From NCBI RefSeq assembly GCF_027486195.1, contig NZ_JAIXPP010000118.1, positions 1 through 64,000 of the forward strand: a stretch of 64,000 nt of DNA. Reading direction: 5' to 3'. The translations under genes and the position numbers were made by a program. The notes beneath the pieces were generated by a model, which saw only the letters and a list, made by a program, of their open reading frames with translations, searched no databases and was not told the DNA's origin. This document shows, piece after piece, positions 24,543 through 33,600 of the stretch (position 1 is its first letter; every line of letters starts with the position of its first letter). The stretch comes from Novosphingobium sp. (GTDB lineage Bacteria > Pseudomonadota > Alphaproteobacteria > Sphingomonadales > Sphingomonadaceae).

Positions 24543-25485
24543 GTGGTTGTTCATTCCCGAGATGCCGGCCACCTCGCCGGAAGCATCAATGGCTTATCCC
24601 TCTGCGCTGGTTACGGCGGTCTCGAGCTCGGTCTCGCGATCGCCGAGCCCGCCTATCGCACTGTCTGTTTCGTCGAACGGGAAGCCCACGCTGCGGCCAC
24701 TCTCGTGGCCAGGATGGAAGACCAAGCCCTGGATCACGCGCCTGTCTGGGGCGATCTCAGATCCTTCGACGGCAAGCCTTGGCGCGGCAAGGTTCATATC
24801 CTCACTGCCGGATATCCCTGCCAGCCGTTCAGCAGCGCGGGCAAGCGACGGGGCAAGGCCGACCCTCGGCACCTGTGGCCCGAAGTCGAGCGGATCATCG
24901 ACGAAGTCCGTCCTGGCGCTGTCTTTGTCGAGAACGTCGAGGGGCACATCGATCTGGGACTTGCCGATGTCGTCGGAGGGCTTCGCCGCCTGGGCTACAG
25001 CGCAAAAGCGGGCCTGTTTACGGCGCGAGAAGTGGGCGCTCGCCATAGGCGTCGCCGCCTCTTCATCCTGGCCTACGCCGACGGCTTCGGACGCTGGCTA
25101 CATGCCAGATGTGATGATCGGAGCGGGCGATCTTGTGATCGGCAAGCCATTCGACAAGGCGCCGACCAGCTCGGGCCAGTTCTCGCTGACCAATGCGGCG
25201 CGGGCCTGGACGAAGACATGGGCAGCGCTGACCGGCATGGGCTGGAAACCGGTGCCAATGCCCCGCTCTTCGCCCCAGGTCCGGGTGAGCTTCAGGTTTG
25301 GCACCGGCTCCTATATCGGCGGCCTGATTTCCAACCCGCGCTTCTTCGAACACGTGATGGGATGGCCGATCGGGTGGACCGCACCAGGGGAGCCGGTAAC
25401 GGAGTTTGCAGCCTGGCTGCAGCGCTCGCGTACCGAACTCTCAAGGCTGATTTCGCTGCGGGAGGGCGTGAGCCATGACGCTTGA
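24543..25485 (+). CDS. Cytosine-C5 DNA methyltransferase, split by an apparent +1 frameshift
   Basis: The first frame begins at GTG 24543. It has motif I LSLCAGYGGLELG (about 18-30), catalytic motif IV GYPCQPFSSAGKRRG (Cys93), motif VI FVENVEGH (about 128-135) and motif VIII GARHRRRRLFILA. After about 25068 the family continues in the next frame (WPTPTASDAGYMPD, NPRFFEHVMGWPIGWT), ending at 25485. The original frame stays open to 25478 but is unlike the family. So a +1 shift near 25068-25085 is needed for the full enzyme: mutation, sequencing error or programmed shift. It would protect phage DNA from restriction. The end overlaps the adenine methyltransferase start. Confidence 0.72.
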
Positions 25486-26269
25486 GTCCATCAAACCGGT
25501 GAAGCCGGTGGCGCCCTGGCAGGGCGGCAAGCGCGCGCTGGCCAGCCGTCTTGCGGAGAGCATCGCGGCGACGCCTCATGTCCGCTATGTGGAGCCCTTC
25601 GTCGGCATGGGCGGGGTATTCTTCCGACGCCGGCGTCGGCCGCAGATGGAGGTGATCAACGATATCAACAGCGATGTCGTGACGCTGTTCCGGATCTTGC
25701 AGCGGCACTACCAACAGTTCCTCGACGTACTCAAATGGCAGGTGTGTAGCCGCGCCGAGTTCGAGCGGCTGACCCGCGTCGATCCCGACACGCTGACCGA
25801 TCTGGAACGCGCCGCACGCTTCCTCTACCTGCAGCGCGCAGCGTTCGGCGGGAAGGTGGCAAAGCAGACGTTCGGGATCGACTTCCAGCAGGGCGCGCGG
25901 TTCGATCTGACCAAGATCGTGCCTATGCTCGAGGACGTGCACGAGCGGCTCTGCGGCGTGGTGATCGAGCGCATGCCATTCGCCGCTTGTATCGCCCGCT
26001 ATGACAGCCGGCCAGGGACGCTGTTCTACCTCGATCCGCCCTACTGGGGCTGCACCGACGACTATGGTCTTGGGCTGTTCTCAGAGGCTGATTTTGAGGT
26101 TCTGAGAGGGCTCTTAGCAGGGCTTCAGGGGCGCTTTATCCTGTCGCTCAATGACACGCCCGAGGTGCGGCGGCTGTTCGCTGGATTCGACATCGAGGAG
26201 GTCTCGTTGCACTATGGCGTCGGGGGTGGGCAGCGGCCCGCTAAAGAGGTGATCATCACCGGCCCGTGA
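25475..26269 (+). CDS. D12-class (Dam-like) adenine-N6 DNA methyltransferase
   Basis: 264 residues. It has PWQGGK (14-19), the AdoMet motif FVGMGG (42-47), an acidic VINDINSDVV segment near 65, and the catalytic DPPYWG at 187-192, in the order of alpha-class Dam enzymes. The size is typical and the frame intact. It methylates adenine in a short, unknown site, and with the upstream cytosine enzyme takes the place of Mu mom as a modification module shielding phage DNA. Confidence 0.93.
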   Translation: MTLESIKPVKPVAPWQGGKRALASRLAESIAATPHVRYVEPFVGMGGVFFRRRRRPQMEVINDINSDVVTLFRILQRHYQQFLDVLKWQVCSRAEFERLTRVDPDTLTDLERAARFLYLQRAAFGGKVAKQTFGIDFQQGARFDLTKIVPMLEDVHERLCGVVIERMPFAACIARYDSRPGTLFYLDPPYWGCTDDYGLGLFSEADFEVLRGLLAGLQGRFILSLNDTPEVRRLFAGFDIEEVSLHYGVGGGQRPAKEVIITGP

Positions 26270-26278
26270 AAGGGGGCG

Positions 26279-26569
26279 ATGTTGGAACTGGAGCATTTGG
26301 CAGCCATCCTGACAAGGAAGCTGCACGTCGATATTCCGGGTCTGCAGCAAGTCGTGCTCGCAGCCGTTCTCGAAGCTCATCGCCGGTCAGATATTCCTAG
26401 CCAGCGTGCAGAGCACGTTGTCGTCGGCATCATCGATGCACTTGCCCACCGAGGGACACCCGTTGAAGACTATGTCGATAGCCGAGCTAGGCAAAGCTGG
26501 GAGAGGGATCTTCGCACCGCTTACCTAGAGGCATTTCGTCGCGCTTCACGCCCGGATACGATCTATTGA
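26279..26569 (+). CDS. Small helical protein of unknown function
   Basis: 96 residues from ATG 26279, nine bases after the methyltransferase stop. It looks all-helical and rich in Leu, Ala, Arg and Glu (VVLAAVLEAHRRSD, VEDYVDSRARQSWERDLR). No family is recognised. It is the last gene before the candidate prophage end; GTCGCGCTTCA inside its 3' part (26538-26548) recurs at 26609-26619. Confidence 0.55.
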   Translation: MLELEHLAAILTRKLHVDIPGLQQVVLAAVLEAHRRSDIPSQRAEHVVVGIIDALAHRGTPVEDYVDSRARQSWERDLRTAYLEAFRRASRPDTIY

Positions 26570-26572
26570 GTG

Positions 26573-26619
26573 CTCCAGAATGTCTTGTCCGGAACTCCAG
26601 AACCTCTTGTCGCGCTTCA
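26573..26619. repeat. Two 22-bp-phased direct repeats ending in GCGCTTCA: candidate prophage right end
   Basis: CTCCAGAATGTCTTGTC (26573-26589) and CTCCAGAACCTCTTGTC (26595-26611) are 15/17 identical and start 22 bp apart, the spacing of tandem transposase sites (R1, R2) at Mu right ends. The second is followed by GCGCTTCA at 26612-26619; Mu's right end also finishes CGCTTCA, and Mu-type ends close in CA. If right, the prophage ends at 26619. The left end is not in the window for comparison. Confidence 0.45.
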
Positions 26620-26653
26620 AGCGCCCACGGGGATACCGTTCAGGAGATGTACC

Positions 26654-27018
26654 ATGACCAAGTACCGTCCCCGCGAAGGCAGCGCACTCTCGCCTGCGGC
26701 CCGCATTACCCAGGAAATCATTGCCTGGCTCGAAGCCGGAACCAAGCCATGGGTGCAGCCCTGGCGGGGTGTTCCCGTCTCGCGGCCCTTGCGGGCCTGC
26801 GGCATCCCTTACCGCGGCATGAATTGCTTCTGGCTCTGGATGGTCGCCGACATGTGCGGCTATGCTTCGCCGTTCTGGATGACCTATCGCCAAGCGAAGG
26901 AGCTTGGCGGCCAGGTCCGCAAGGGCGCCAAAGCGACCATCGCGATCTTTTACAAGAGCTACACCAAGGAGGTGGAGGCACCGGATACCGGCGAGAAGAC
27001 CGACGAGGCGCGGCGGGT
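26654..27018 (+). pseudogene. ArdC-like antirestriction/ssDNA-binding protein, truncated
   Basis: From ATG 26654 (CAGGAGATG upstream) the first about 122 residues match ArdC-type proteins: ITQEIIAWLEAGTKPWVQPW, then PYRGMNCFWLW and RQAKELGGQVRKGAKAT. This is the ssDNA-binding N-domain that protects incoming plasmid or phage DNA from restriction. After EARRV (about 27018) family similarity stops and the frame runs on, antisense to the fimbrial genes, to 27721. The C-terminal metallopeptidase-like domain is lost, so the gene is probably dead. It is likely plasmid- or ICE-derived. Confidence 0.7.
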
Positions 27019-27030
27019 GCCGGTTACCCG

Positions 27031-27141
27031 CGCCGGTTCGGTGCCGAACAGATCGTCAAAGACCTTGTCGCTGTCCTGCGACTGGGCGTGCGCCGGGGCG
27101 GCCAGCAGCAGTGCTGCCAGCAAAGCGAAGAGAAATCGCAT
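27031..27141 (-). pseudogene. Outer-membrane usher, only the N-terminus left
   Basis: From ATG at 27141 the frame encodes a clear signal peptide (MRFLFALLAALLLAAPAHA) and then QSQDSDKVFDDLFGTEP before it enters the antisense of the ArdC-like gene near 27030. It lies 31 bases downstream of the periplasmic chaperone in the same operon, where an FimD/PapC-type usher would be expected. Nearly the whole usher gene is missing, so the fibre system here should be unable to assemble unless another usher exists. Usher identity rests on position and the start only. Confidence 0.6.
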
Positions 27142-27172
27142 GGCCCCGCACCGGTCGCTCGTTCCAGTCGGT

Positions 27173-28003
27173 TCAGAGCTGGACGCGGCGCGTGGCGATC
27201 AGCCCCGGCGCCTTGGGATCGGACGAGACGTAGTCGATGCGCACGTCATGGCCGATCAGCTTGGCCCTGATGTCCGCCGGCAGCGGCAGCATCACGTCGC
27301 GGTCGGTGTTGGGGGTATAGATGGCGATACCGCGCACGCTGTAGACCGGGTTGGCCTCGCCGGCGATCGTCAGCCGCAGGTCGCCATAAGTCGAACGCGT
27401 GCCGGCGCGGGTCAGCTTCACGACGAGCATGTTGTCGCCCTCGCGGGAAAGCGCCGCATTGTCGACCGTCGCGGTGGCGTCGAGCGTACCGATCCGCACG
27501 ATGACCGGGATGGTGACCGAGCGTACGGCGATGAGCTGGATCGACAGCGAGCCGTCGTTGGCGTCTTCGGCGGGCGCGGCCGTTGCCGTTCCGACATTGG
27601 TCGGCGCAGCCATGAGCCGCAGATGGCTGCGATATTCGCCCGGAGCGAGGCCTGCTGGCGGCGTGACCGACACGCGCAGCGACTGGCGGGCGCCGGGCTC
27701 GAGGATAACGCGGCGCGGTGAGAAGCGGATCATGTCGGCGGCGAACAGCTCGCCAGTGCGGGTGTCGGTGGCGGTTTCCAGCGCACCGTCGCGGCGCATG
27801 CGGCGGTTTTCGACATCGATGCGGTAGGCGGTCTGGGCGTCGCTCTTGTTGACCAGGATCAGTTCGGTGCTGCGTTCGGCACCGGCGAGGACGACGCGGC
27901 TCGGCGCGACCATCAGCTGGGCGGCGGCAGGCGTCGGCAGCGATTGAACGGCGAGCGCCGCAAGCAACGGCGCGATGCGCGCAAAGCGGGTAGAAAAGTA
28001 CAT
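27173..28003 (-). CDS. Fimbrial periplasmic chaperone
   Basis: 276 residues. An N-terminal signal peptide ends near PTPAAAQ (residues 1-29). The first Ig-like domain begins LMVAPSRVVLAGAERSTELI with LVNKSDAQTAYRIDVEN, the G1-type strands of PapD-like chaperones, and FSPRRVILEPGARQSLRV is the conserved groove-edge segment. It escorts pilin subunits to the usher. It sits between a DUF4402 pilin-like gene and the usher remnant, all on the same strand. Confidence 0.87.
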   Translation of the reverse strand: MYFSTRFARIAPLLAALAVQSLPTPAAAQLMVAPSRVVLAGAERSTELILVNKSDAQTAYRIDVENRRMRRDGALETATDTRTGELFAADMIRFSPRRVILEPGARQSLRVSVTPPAGLAPGEYRSHLRLMAAPTNVGTATAAPAEDANDGSLSIQLIAVRSVTIPVIVRIGTLDATATVDNAALSREGDNMLVVKLTRAGTRSTYGDLRLTIAGEANPVYSVRGIAIYTPNTDRDVMLPLPADIRAKLIGHDVRIDYVSSDPKAPGLIATRRVQL

Positions 28004-28049
28004 GGCAGGGGACTTTCCTTGGATGGGGCAGGCGCGGCTGGACCGGGTC

Positions 28050-28084
28050 GGAGCCCGGAGCGCCTTGCGGGCGATCCGGGCTCC
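28050..28084 (-). terminator. Hairpin between pilin-like and chaperone genes
   Basis: GGAGCCCGGA (28050-28059) and TCCGGGCTCC (28075-28084) form a perfect 10-bp stem with a 15-nt loop in the 99-bp gap after the pilin stop. There is no T-run on either side, so it is more likely a stabiliser or attenuator that makes pilin mRNA more abundant than chaperone mRNA. Confidence 0.55.
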
Positions 28085-28102
28085 TTCCCCTGCCAGAGAC
28101 GA

Positions 28103-28606
28103 TTACTGGTATTCGACGGCGACGACGAAGCGGCCGGTGTACTTGCCGGCGGCCTGGCGGACACCAACGTCGAGCGTGCCGCCGACGGTGAAGCTGTCTG
28201 CGCCCTTGACGAGACGGCCGTTGTCCTTCGAACCCGTGAAGTCGAACACCTTCATGCCATCACCCTTCTCGTTGGTGATCTCGATGCCGCCCGGAAGCGA
28301 GATCGTGTAGACGGCGTCGGCTTCGCCCTTCACGTCGAAAGAAGCGGCGGTGTGGTCGGCGGTCAGGCAGGTCAGCGCAGCGCCGCACTTCTTGTCACCG
28401 GCGGGGGTCACGACGACCTTGTCACCCTGCGTCAGCGACGGAGCGATGGTGCCGAAGTACAGCGACGAGGTGTTGGCGATTTCGAGCGGGGCGATGATCT
28501 TCGCACCGGCGCCGGCTTCGGCGGTGACGGGCGCAGCGTTGGCAGCGGTCGCGCCAGCAATGGCGAGGACAGTGCCGAGAGCGAGGGGCGAGATGAAGTT
28601 GCGCAT
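28103..28606 (-). CDS. DUF4402 pilin-like surface fibre protein
   Basis: 167 residues. The signal peptide is residues 1-24 (cleavage after ATAANA). The mature part follows the DUF4402 pattern: AKIIAPLEIANTSSLYFGTI near the start, a disulfide-capable CGAALTC pair, and the C-terminal LDVGVRQAAGKYTGRFVVAV typical of chaperone-usher subunits whose last strand is YxGxFxVxVxY. It is the major subunit of the operon whose usher is now truncated. Confidence 0.85.
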   Translation of the reverse strand: MRNFISPLALGTVLAIAGATAANAAPVTAEAGAGAKIIAPLEIANTSSLYFGTIAPSLTQGDKVVVTPAGDKKCGAALTCLTADHTAASFDVKGEADAVYTISLPGGIEITNEKGDGMKVFDFTGSKDNGRLVKGADSFTVGGTLDVGVRQAAGKYTGRFVVAVEYQ

Positions 28607-28919
28607 TCGTGTTCTGCGTTAAAGTTGCCATCTGGCAGAAACGAGCGTCGGAACCGTTCCGGCTCTGCCCCCTGCTTTTCAAAGAGCGTGCTAAGTGGGA
28701 TTTCGCGGGAGAAACGCGCAGAAAAGCGCCATGCTATTCAGAATAGCTGCTGGTTTTTCGCCAAACTGCAAAAATGAACTTTGCAAACTGCGAGGACGCT
28801 GCAGCTTGCGAAGCGCTGACGTCGAAGTCAGTGGCATGGATACGCAAAAGCGTCTGGCTGATGCTGCCAGGGCTGCCGGTCGGCGCTTTGCCTTCTGATC
28901 CGGCCCGTTTCGCCGGCCT
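28607..28919. other. 313-bp gap between pilin-like gene and DenD-like gene
   Basis: The pilin-like gene promoter must lie here, reading leftward. The segment is locally lower in GC around 28680-28790 (GCTATTCAGAATAGC at 28732-28746 is a small palindrome; poly-T/A runs near 28750-28775). No ORF is convincing. A weak inverted pair CCGGC/GCCGG near 28902-28918 follows the DenD-like stop but has no T-run. Confidence 0.4.
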
Positions 28920-29837
28920 TCACAACGCGGCGAGCGCGCTGGCAACGAGGAGAGCCAGGTCGCCATCATGCGCAAAACCGGCGCGCTCGGCCGCCGGGGT
29001 TTCTAGCGGGGGCTGCGTGCCGAACATGGCTTCGAGCGCTATGTCAGGCTCCCAGGAAACGAGGTTCGGCTCTACGCCGCATTGCCGCGCGATTTCGGCG
29101 GCAAGATCGCCCATCGCGATGCGCAGTGCCGGCAGCGTGACCGCACGCGTCGGCGGCAGGAGCGCGGCATCCAGCGCCAGGGCGTGGACGAGGTTCGCGG
29201 CGCAGCACGTGATCGACTGCGCCCAGATCGTGGCTCCGGCGGAGACCGGGCAGATGAAGGACTCGCCTGCCTTCAGCGCATGGAACAGGTCGCTGATGAA
29301 CGCCGATTTGAGGCCCGAGGGGCCTTTGGGGCGCGCGAGAATGCCGGGGAGGCGCACGGTTACCCCATCGATCAGGCCGCGATTGGAGAACATCGCCACC
29401 GCCTGCTCCATCATCGCCTTGTGCCCGCCATAGATCATCTTCGGGACAAGCGGGGTCGCATCATCGACATGCGCGGGCAGGGGATCGCCGAAGACCGCGA
29501 TCGAACTGGCAAAGACCACGCGCGGGCGCCCGCCCGTCTCCGCCACTTCGAGCAGCAGATCGTACATCGCATCGACATTGATCCGGCGCGAGGCAGCGGG
29601 ATCGGCCTCCGCCGCGCCGCCGGGCACCGTGGCGAGGTGGATCAGGGCCTTGCAGCCATCCGCCAGCGCGGCGGCGCGAATTGCGGCATCACCCAGATCG
29701 CCGGCAATGGCGCGGGCGCCAGCTGGAATGTCGCCCGCTGCGGTATCGATGCCCACCACCCCATGGCCCGCCGCAAGAAGCTGCCGGACGAGCGCTCGCC
29801 CGACAAAACCGCCTGCACCTGTTACCACGATCGTCAT
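28920..29837 (-). CDS. DenD-like D-erythronate dehydrogenase (SDR/epimerase family)
   Basis: 305 residues from ATG 29837. The N-terminal TGAGGFVGRALV is the Gly-rich NAD site; YGGHK carries the SDR catalytic Tyr and Lys. DRG-type signatures of the DenD branch follow: SNRGLIDGVTVRLPGILARP then a Ser/Phe loop and the C-terminal cap. DenD oxidises D-erythronate at C2 using NAD. Other parts of that pathway are not nearby. It lies 45 bases after the last injection-system gene on the same strand, so read-through transcription is possible. The longer start at 29876 adds a basic, unmatched leader. Confidence 0.8.
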   Translation of the reverse strand: MTIVVTGAGGFVGRALVRQLLAAGHGVVGIDTAAGDIPAGARAIAGDLGDAAIRAAALADGCKALIHLATVPGGAAEADPAASRRINVDAMYDLLLEVAETGGRPRVVFASSIAVFGDPLPAHVDDATPLVPKMIYGGHKAMMEQAVAMFSNRGLIDGVTVRLPGILARPKGPSGLKSAFISDLFHALKAGESFICPVSAGATIWAQSITCCAANLVHALALDAALLPPTRAVTLPALRIAMGDLAAEIARQCGVEPNLVSWEPDIALEAMFGTQPPLETPAAERAGFAHDGDLALLVASALAAL

Positions 29838-29882
29838 GTCCGGCCTGCTCCTCGCGAAAAATGCTGCGAGACGCATGCCACA

Positions 29883-30599
29883 TCATCGGAACTGGTGCGC
29901 ACCGGATTCCGCTGCGCGCATGTCGAGCAGGGGATAGAAACGGAACTCGGCGCCTCTGCCCGTGAAGCTTGGCGGCGCGGGATCGTGGAATACGACGGTT
30001 CCGGCTGAGTCCAGCACTTCGACATCGAGCCGGGCGGAAGCCTCCGTGTAAGTGGCGCCGACCACCGAGTAAGTGTCGTCTTCGGTCACGTGCATGGCGC
30101 GATAGTCGTTCACTGCATCGAACTCGAAGCGAAAGTAGCCGCCCGCATCGGTCTTGGCCGTGCGCCGCGCGATCTGCGCCAAGCGCGGATCGGTGGTGCC
30201 GTCTCCAACGATCCGGACCACATGATCCGGCGCAGGCTCGCCATCGGCATCGAGGACATAGCCGTGGAATATGGGCTTGCTGCCAAGGCCCTCGGCAAGC
30301 TGACCGGCGAGCCTGGCAAAGCTTGCCACCTCGCGTTGCAGATCGTGGGCGCGACGGGCCCGCTGCTCGGCGAGCGAGGCTGCGGTCTCGTCGCTCTCGG
30401 TTGCTGCCAGCCGCTTTGCTTCGCGCCGCTGCGACTGGGCGAGGCCGGTGATCAGCGCCTCCTGCAATTGCAGCATCTGCGGGGCAATGCGGGCAATCTG
30501 GCCGAACACGCTGTCGATCGCTGCCTGCTGGTCTGCGGCGGTATGGCGGGGGCCGGATTGCGAAAAGGCCTTCATGCTCTCGGCGTTGAAACGCGCCAT
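29883..30599 (-). CDS. Last eCIS gene: helical N-terminus plus Ig-like domain
   Basis: 238 residues from ATG 30599. Residues about 1-115 are helical and charged with coiled-coil character (QREAKRLAATESDETAASLA). Residues about 120-205 are beta-rich and resemble a carboxypeptidase-regulatory/transthyretin-like fold (HGYVLDADGEPAPDHVVRIV, TDAGGYFRFEFDAVNDYRAM). It may be a fibre tip, adaptor or secreted factor. Sixteen bases separate it from the preceding gene. A frame extension to 30953 is antisense-like and rejected. No function is known. Confidence 0.7.
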   Translation of the reverse strand: MARFNAESMKAFSQSGPRHTAADQQAAIDSVFGQIARIAPQMLQLQEALITGLAQSQRREAKRLAATESDETAASLAEQRARRAHDLQREVASFARLAGQLAEGLGSKPIFHGYVLDADGEPAPDHVVRIVGDGTTDPRLAQIARRTAKTDAGGYFRFEFDAVNDYRAMHVTEDDTYSVVGATYTEASARLDVEVLDSAGTVVFHDPAPPSFTGRGAEFRFYPLLDMRAAESGAHQFR

Positions 30600-30615
30600 G
30601 ATCGTTCTCCGGTGG

Positions 30616-33600
30616 TCAGGGTTGGGGCATGAACGCCTTCTTGGCGCCCGTCGCGAGGTGGCTTTCGATGCCGTGATCGTCGCCGCACAGTTCCTTGCAG
30701 AAGGCGGTGCCGAGCACGAGGTTGTGCGCAACCGCCCGTTCGATGCCGTTCGCCTTGAGGCAATGGGTCGATTGGTTGCTGTCGGCCGTATTGAGGATCC
30801 CGAAGCTGAGCACCGAGAAGAACGCGCGGCCCCAGGTTTCTGCGAGGCGGTTGTCGCTGGTGCGCACCGACGATCCGGCGGCGACCAGACCGGCCACGGC
30901 AACGCGGCCATCGACATGGTATTCGAACTGGTTGTCGCAAGCGGAGACATCATCGAGCGAGAGCAGCAGGACCGAACTCAGGTCCGCGCCCTTGGGTGCC
31001 GAGCGCATCAGGAAGCTCACCTGATTATCATTGAACGCCAGCTTGCCCGTGGGCAGGCGCGGCCAGATGCCCTTGGTGAAGACGCCAAGCCGCGCCACGG
31101 TGCAAGCATCGACGCCGAGGTTGTAGCCCATCGCTTCGGCCACCTTGAGCACGGCCGCGAGCAGCAGGCCGAGCGTCCATTCGCGGCTTACGCCGAAGTT
31201 GGCGACGAGAACCGTGCGGGCCATCGGGTCGGTGACCTTCTCGGCCATGGCTTCGCTGAGGAAGCGGTTGTCGGTGATCGCCATCGGCCCGGCGCCGAGC
31301 AGGAACAGGGCCCGGCCGAGCGGTTGTTCGACCTGATTGCCGTGGATGCGCAGCTGGCCACCAGCTTGGCGAGCGCGCGCTGCGCCTTCGGCCATCATTG
31401 CCTTTGCATGGCCGTACCTGGCCGTGCCGGGCAGATTGAGCGTGAGCGCGAGCCAGACGTGAATGCCCGCGCGGATGCCCTCCTGCGCCGCTTCGGCGGG
31501 CTCCTCGCCGGGCACGCCGTTGGAGCGGATCACGTTGCGTTCGATCGTGAGGCCATCGGCCACCAGCACGAACACCCCGCAGACCGGCGTGAGCCAGTCC
31601 CGGCCGTTGTGTTCGATCACATTGCCTTCGATCACCAGATCGGTGGTCAGCGCGAGCGATATGCCGCCATAGCCGAGAAACAGGATCATCGCCGATTTCG
31701 GCTGGGCGACCGTGTGGCGCAGGCAGTGGGCGATGCGGTTCCCGGCAATCCTGAGATCGTGAACAGTGACCAGTTCAAGGCCGGTCTTCAGGCTGAACCC
31801 GAAGAAGCGGACCACCGCGATCCCGTTTGCGCCGTGCCGAGCAATCACGTTGTCGGCAATCTCGATCTCGTAGAGGTCACCCGCCGATACGAAGCGCACG
31901 GGGCCATCGCCGTTGTCCGGCGGGACGCTGCTGTCAGTGGGATCGCAGGGGGCGCAGGGGTCTTCCAGGTCGATATCGGGAATGTCGGAACCATCCGGGT
32001 ACTGCTCGTCGATCCGACGGATGCTGCCGAGCGTGATGCCGTTGCCCATTCCGCCAACGATGACGTTACCGCGCACCAGCACGTTGACGCTACCGCCGCC
32101 GAGCTGGATGCCGCCGCGCGCCGCATCGGCGTCCTCGGCCCGGTCCGGCGCGGCGCGCTTGTGGAAGATCCGCTCGAGCGCAGCGGGGAGCGGTTCGATG
32201 ATGTTGTCCTCGATCTCGATCGCCTTGCCTTCGGCATAGACGGCGGTCCAGGGCGAGAAGTCCTCACGCGCATCGCGGAACTGGATCAGGCAATCAGCAA
32301 GGCGCACCGCCTTGCTGGAGCGCACCGCGACCACGGGGCCGTTGCCGCCTTCGAGTGCCAGCGCTTCAACGCAGATGTCTTCGCTGCGGGTGATGGTCAC
32401 CGCAGTCGATTTGTCACCGGTTTCATCGGGCGCGACGATGCGCGAGCGCGGGCCGCAGCCGTGGATGGTCACGTTGTGCAGGCCGTCGATCACCACGGCC
32501 TCGCGGAATGTGCCGGGCAGCACGCAGACGGCCCCGCCAGCGGGCGGCAAGGACGCAAGCGCGGCGGCAATCGTATCGAACATGCCGAAGCTCTCGATCC
32601 CGTCGCCGACGGTGACCGTGCAGCAGCCGCGAATGCGGGTGAGCGGCAGGAACGGCGGGCGGCAATCGTCGATCAGCACGCCGGTTGCGCTGCCGGCGGC
32701 CGAGCCGGTCCATTCGATGAGGCCCAGCGGCGCGCGGTAGCGCCGGATGCCGTTCGGCGCCGCGCCGCTCGGCAGCGCCAGTTGCCACGGCACGATCGCG
32801 GCAGGGGCCGCCAGGCGGGCCCCGATGATCCAATGATCACCGGGGCGCAGCGGCGCGCCATTGAAGGTCACGCTAAGGCCGGTGTTGCCAAGCTTGGTGG
32901 TCGCGACGGGAATCGCGGCGGGCGAGGCAAGGTCGTCGCCCCGGTCCCACACGCGCACATAGAGGAAGTCGTCGTCGGGATCGGCTGGATCGTTGAACTG
33001 CGCCTTGTCGCCGCGTCCGGTCCAGTTGGCAAAGCCTTCGGAGGCGAGCAGCGGGGTGTCGATCTCGAAGGTCTGATTATCAGGATCGTAGCTGACGAGG
33101 ACCTTGCACAAGTGCCCGGCCACTTCGGACACGCGCTCGCCGTTGGGCAGGGCGGCGGACCACGGCAGCAGCTCGACGACCATGTCCTTCAGCGGCCAGT
33201 GCGCCGCATCGCGCGGCAGGGTCAGCAGCTTGAGCAGGACGTTCTGCCCGCCCTTTGCGGAGATCTTCGCGCGGTAGAGCGGGGCGGCATTGTTGTAGCC
33301 CCAGGTGTAGTGGCCGGCATCGACCATCTGGACGCGGATGGCCTGATTTTCCGCGCCGAGATAGCCGCCCGGCTGCGGCGGGGAGCACAGATCGCCGACG
33401 GTGACCGGCGCGGTGAAGCCCACGGTCAGCGTTGCCGTCGTAGTCATCTCCATGTCGGGGGCGATGGTGCCCATTGGCGCGAAGCTGGCGAGCGCGGCGG
33501 CCCAGGCAGCGGGGCAGGCGGTGCCGGTTACACCGGACATGACGTGGACCCGGCGCATCGTGCGCCAGCGCGCGGAGGTATCGGGTCCGCCGAGCGCGAC

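Larger units (their letters stand above)
1..26619 (+). mobile_element. Mu-like prophage, late (lysis, head, tail, modification) half
   Basis: Co-directional genes follow the phage Mu late order: lysis, gp26/gp27-type, terminase, portal (gp29), MuF (gp30), protease/scaffold (I/Z), major head (T), gp35-gp37, sheath (L), tube (M), gp41, tape measure, N, P, gp45-gp48, fibre and Com. Transposase, repressor and the left end are outside the window. The right boundary is inferred from two 22-bp-phased repeats ending in GCGCTTCA, as Mu right ends do; it is not proven. All essential structural genes seen look intact, but the cytosine methyltransferase is frameshifted. Confidence 0.85.

Noticed and set aside
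26654..27721. ArdC-like gene as a full-length protein of about 355 residues
   Set aside because: After about 27018 the frame is only antisense of the chaperone operon and has no ArdC similarity.
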